64,000 nt of DNA from the NCBI GenBank assembly GCA_963741385.1, contig CAVUHO010000006.1, positions 310,001 through 374,000 on the forward strand, written 5' to 3'. Source of the stretch: Sulfomarinibacter sp963741385. Its GTDB lineage: Bacteria > Acidobacteriota > Thermoanaerobaculia > Thermoanaerobaculales > Sulfomarinibacteraceae. Below, piece by piece: positions 63,019 through 64,000 of this stretch (positions are counted from its first letter, which is position 1; each line of letters begins with the position of its first letter). The translations under genes were made by a program, and so were the position numbers. The notes under the pieces are model-generated. The model was not told where the DNA came from, searched no databases, and saw only the letters and a list, made by a program, of their open reading frames with translations.

Positions 63019-63642
63019 ATGATGCGAACCAGGATCTCCGTCGCGTTCCTGTTGGCCCTCCTGGGTCTCGGTTGCGGGGACAAGACTCCTGCCGACGCTC
63101 CAACTGGAGGGGTGTCCGGAGAGGTGTCGCCCGTGCCGGCGCCGGGCGGGGTGGAGTTCGACCCCGACGACCCGACGATTCTCGTGCGACCGTTCACCGC
63201 TGAACAGATCCGCGATGAGTGGGTGCCCGGTCTGCGCCTCCTGATGCGGCGGACCACCCCCGACGCGACCAGGGTCGAACGGTGGACGGTGATCGCCGCG
63301 GATAACGAGGGCGTGGACATCGAGTTTGCAACCATAGCCGACGACGGCACGGTGGACGGTGAGCCGCCGGTCGAGCGTTCCACCTGGATCGAACTCCGCG
63401 ACCACGCCACGTTCCCGGCAGCCCGCTCGACTCGCGAGTGGGTCTCGCGAACCACGGGGTTGGGAGACTACGAGGGTTGGCTGTACCGGGTCGCCGACGA
63501 CAGTGCCGGTACCGTACAGGAGTACTTTTTCGTACCCGAGCTGCCCGGAGCGCCGGTGCAGATGCGCGTCCTCGAAGGCGGCGCGACGGTCTTCGAACTC
63601 GAACAGACGGCGCGCCTGCGTCCCGACACTGATGGAATGTAA
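63019..63642 (+). CDS. Hypothetical lipoprotein
   Basis: The 207-residue protein has a lipoprotein signal, MMRTRISVAFLLALLGLGCGD, with Cys19 as the likely lipidated residue. GGGAGG lies 8 bases before ATG 63019. The mature domain (about 50-205) is rich in beta strands with conserved-looking WTVIAADNEGVDIEFATI and YFFVPELPGAPVQM, but I recognise no family. The gene is followed 24 bases later by a patatin-like gene on the same strand. Confidence 0.75.
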   Translation: MMRTRISVAFLLALLGLGCGDKTPADAPTGGVSGEVSPVPAPGGVEFDPDDPTILVRPFTAEQIRDEWVPGLRLLMRRTTPDATRVERWTVIAADNEGVDIEFATIADDGTVDGEPPVERSTWIELRDHATFPAARSTREWVSRTTGLGDYEGWLYRVADDSAGTVQEYFFVPELPGAPVQMRVLEGGATVFELEQTARLRPDTDGM

Positions 63643-63666
63643 ACGCCCGGCAGCCACGGAGGCGTC

Positions 63667-64000
63667 ATGAGCAACACCCGGTTGATTCGCATCGCAGCCG
63701 CAATGATGGCGCTCGTTCTGGTCTCGCCGGTTTCGGCTCAAGAGCCGCCGCCGAAAGACGGCAGGCTCGTCCTCGTCCTTTCCGGCGGCGGCGCCCGCGG
63801 CTTCGCCCACATCGGCGTGCTCCGCGTCCTCGAGGAGCTGGGCATCGCTCCCGACCTCATCGTCGGCACCAGCATGGGGTCCGTGGTCGGTGGGCTCTAT
63901 GCCGCCGGCTGGTCGCCGGACGAGATCGAGGAGCTGGTCGAGACCATCGACTGGGGAGAGATCTTCACCGATCGTCTGGACCGCAAGTACCAGTCCTTCC
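63667..64000 (+). CDS. Patatin-like phospholipase, 3' truncated by window edge
   Basis: Only the first 111 residues are present. A signal peptide (to about VSAQE) is followed by the patatin oxyanion motif LSGGGARGFAHIGVL and the nucleophile elbow VGTSMGSVVGGLYAAG, with Ser in GTSMG. The motif layout matches bacterial RssA/PlpD-type patatin hydrolases; the signal peptide suggests an exported or PlpD-like outer-membrane protein. ATG 63667 has GGAGGCG just upstream. Confidence 0.9.
   Translation, partial: MSNTRLIRIAAAMMALVLVSPVSAQEPPPKDGRLVLVLSGGGARGFAHIGVLRVLEELGIAPDLIVGTSMGSVVGGLYAAGWSPDEIEELVETIDWGEIFTDRLDRKYQSF

Overview
The window looks like part of a chromosome from an environmental Gram-negative bacterium, most likely an Acidobacteriota member related to Thermoanaerobaculia (inference, moderate confidence). 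The pointers are outer-membrane polysaccharide export genes, secreted beta-helix proteins with long Thr-Pro linkers, C-terminal 'GFExGxxxxW' tails, tandem 'VPVVAH' domains, an EF-G of the spirochaete/delta/mitochondrial type, an Ala/Pro/Glu-rich von Willebrand A protein, and many GTG/TTG starts. I see no rRNA, tRNA, CRISPR array or complete insertion sequence.

1-33 kb is a surface-polysaccharide island, visibly less GC-rich than the second half. It begins with a truncated beta-helix protein. A minus-strand set follows (6021 to 1730): a NAD-synthase C-terminal remnant, an acyl carrier protein, an AMP-forming acyl ligase and a fused double alpha/beta hydrolase. These resemble the accessory genes of exosortase-A (XrtA) polysaccharide loci. 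Facing away from them is a single-module NRPS (C-A-T-TE). Then come secreted proteins, a polysaccharide deacetylase and a glycosyltransferase. A long minus-strand operon (32787 to 16007) runs export protein (Wza-like), chain-length protein (Wzz-like), ExeA-type ATPase, CpsD-like protein, polyprenyl-phosphate sugar transferase, GT39, GT2, WecD-like acetyltransferase, WecE aminotransferase, flippase, polymerase/ligase, two GT4 enzymes and a WecG-type transferase. This is a nearly complete Wzx/Wzy-style assembly line whose product probably contains 4-acetamido-4,6-dideoxygalactose. GDP-fucose genes (fcl-gmd) and an asparagine-synthase amidotransferase lie at 42.4-46.8 kb. No exosortase or PEP-CTERM protein is visible.

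33.7-64 kb is mostly GC-rich core genome: fusA with a translationally coupled RecA-like ATPase, rhlE, a large beta-helix surface protein, a fatty-acid desaturase broken by two single-base homopolymer shifts, an MBL-fold enzyme, a HAD phosphatase, an EamA transporter, a nitronate monooxygenase-like enzyme, an M50 protease, an ExeA/GspB pair, a TAXI-type binding protein, a PAS-LuxR regulator, a vWA protein, a double VOC protein, a SIMPL protein, a lipoprotein and the start of a patatin-like phospholipase.

The intergenic regions from 36.7 kb onward carry a dispersed hairpin repeat (8-bp arms, TCC loop) with compensatory stem changes. It is amplified into an 11-copy, about 58-bp tandem array at 53.06-53.66 kb and is also found inside a composite inverted-repeat element at 51.5-51.8 kb. 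This repeat family and the NRPS/ACP/ligase/hydrolase set in the polysaccharide island are the two most unusual things here.
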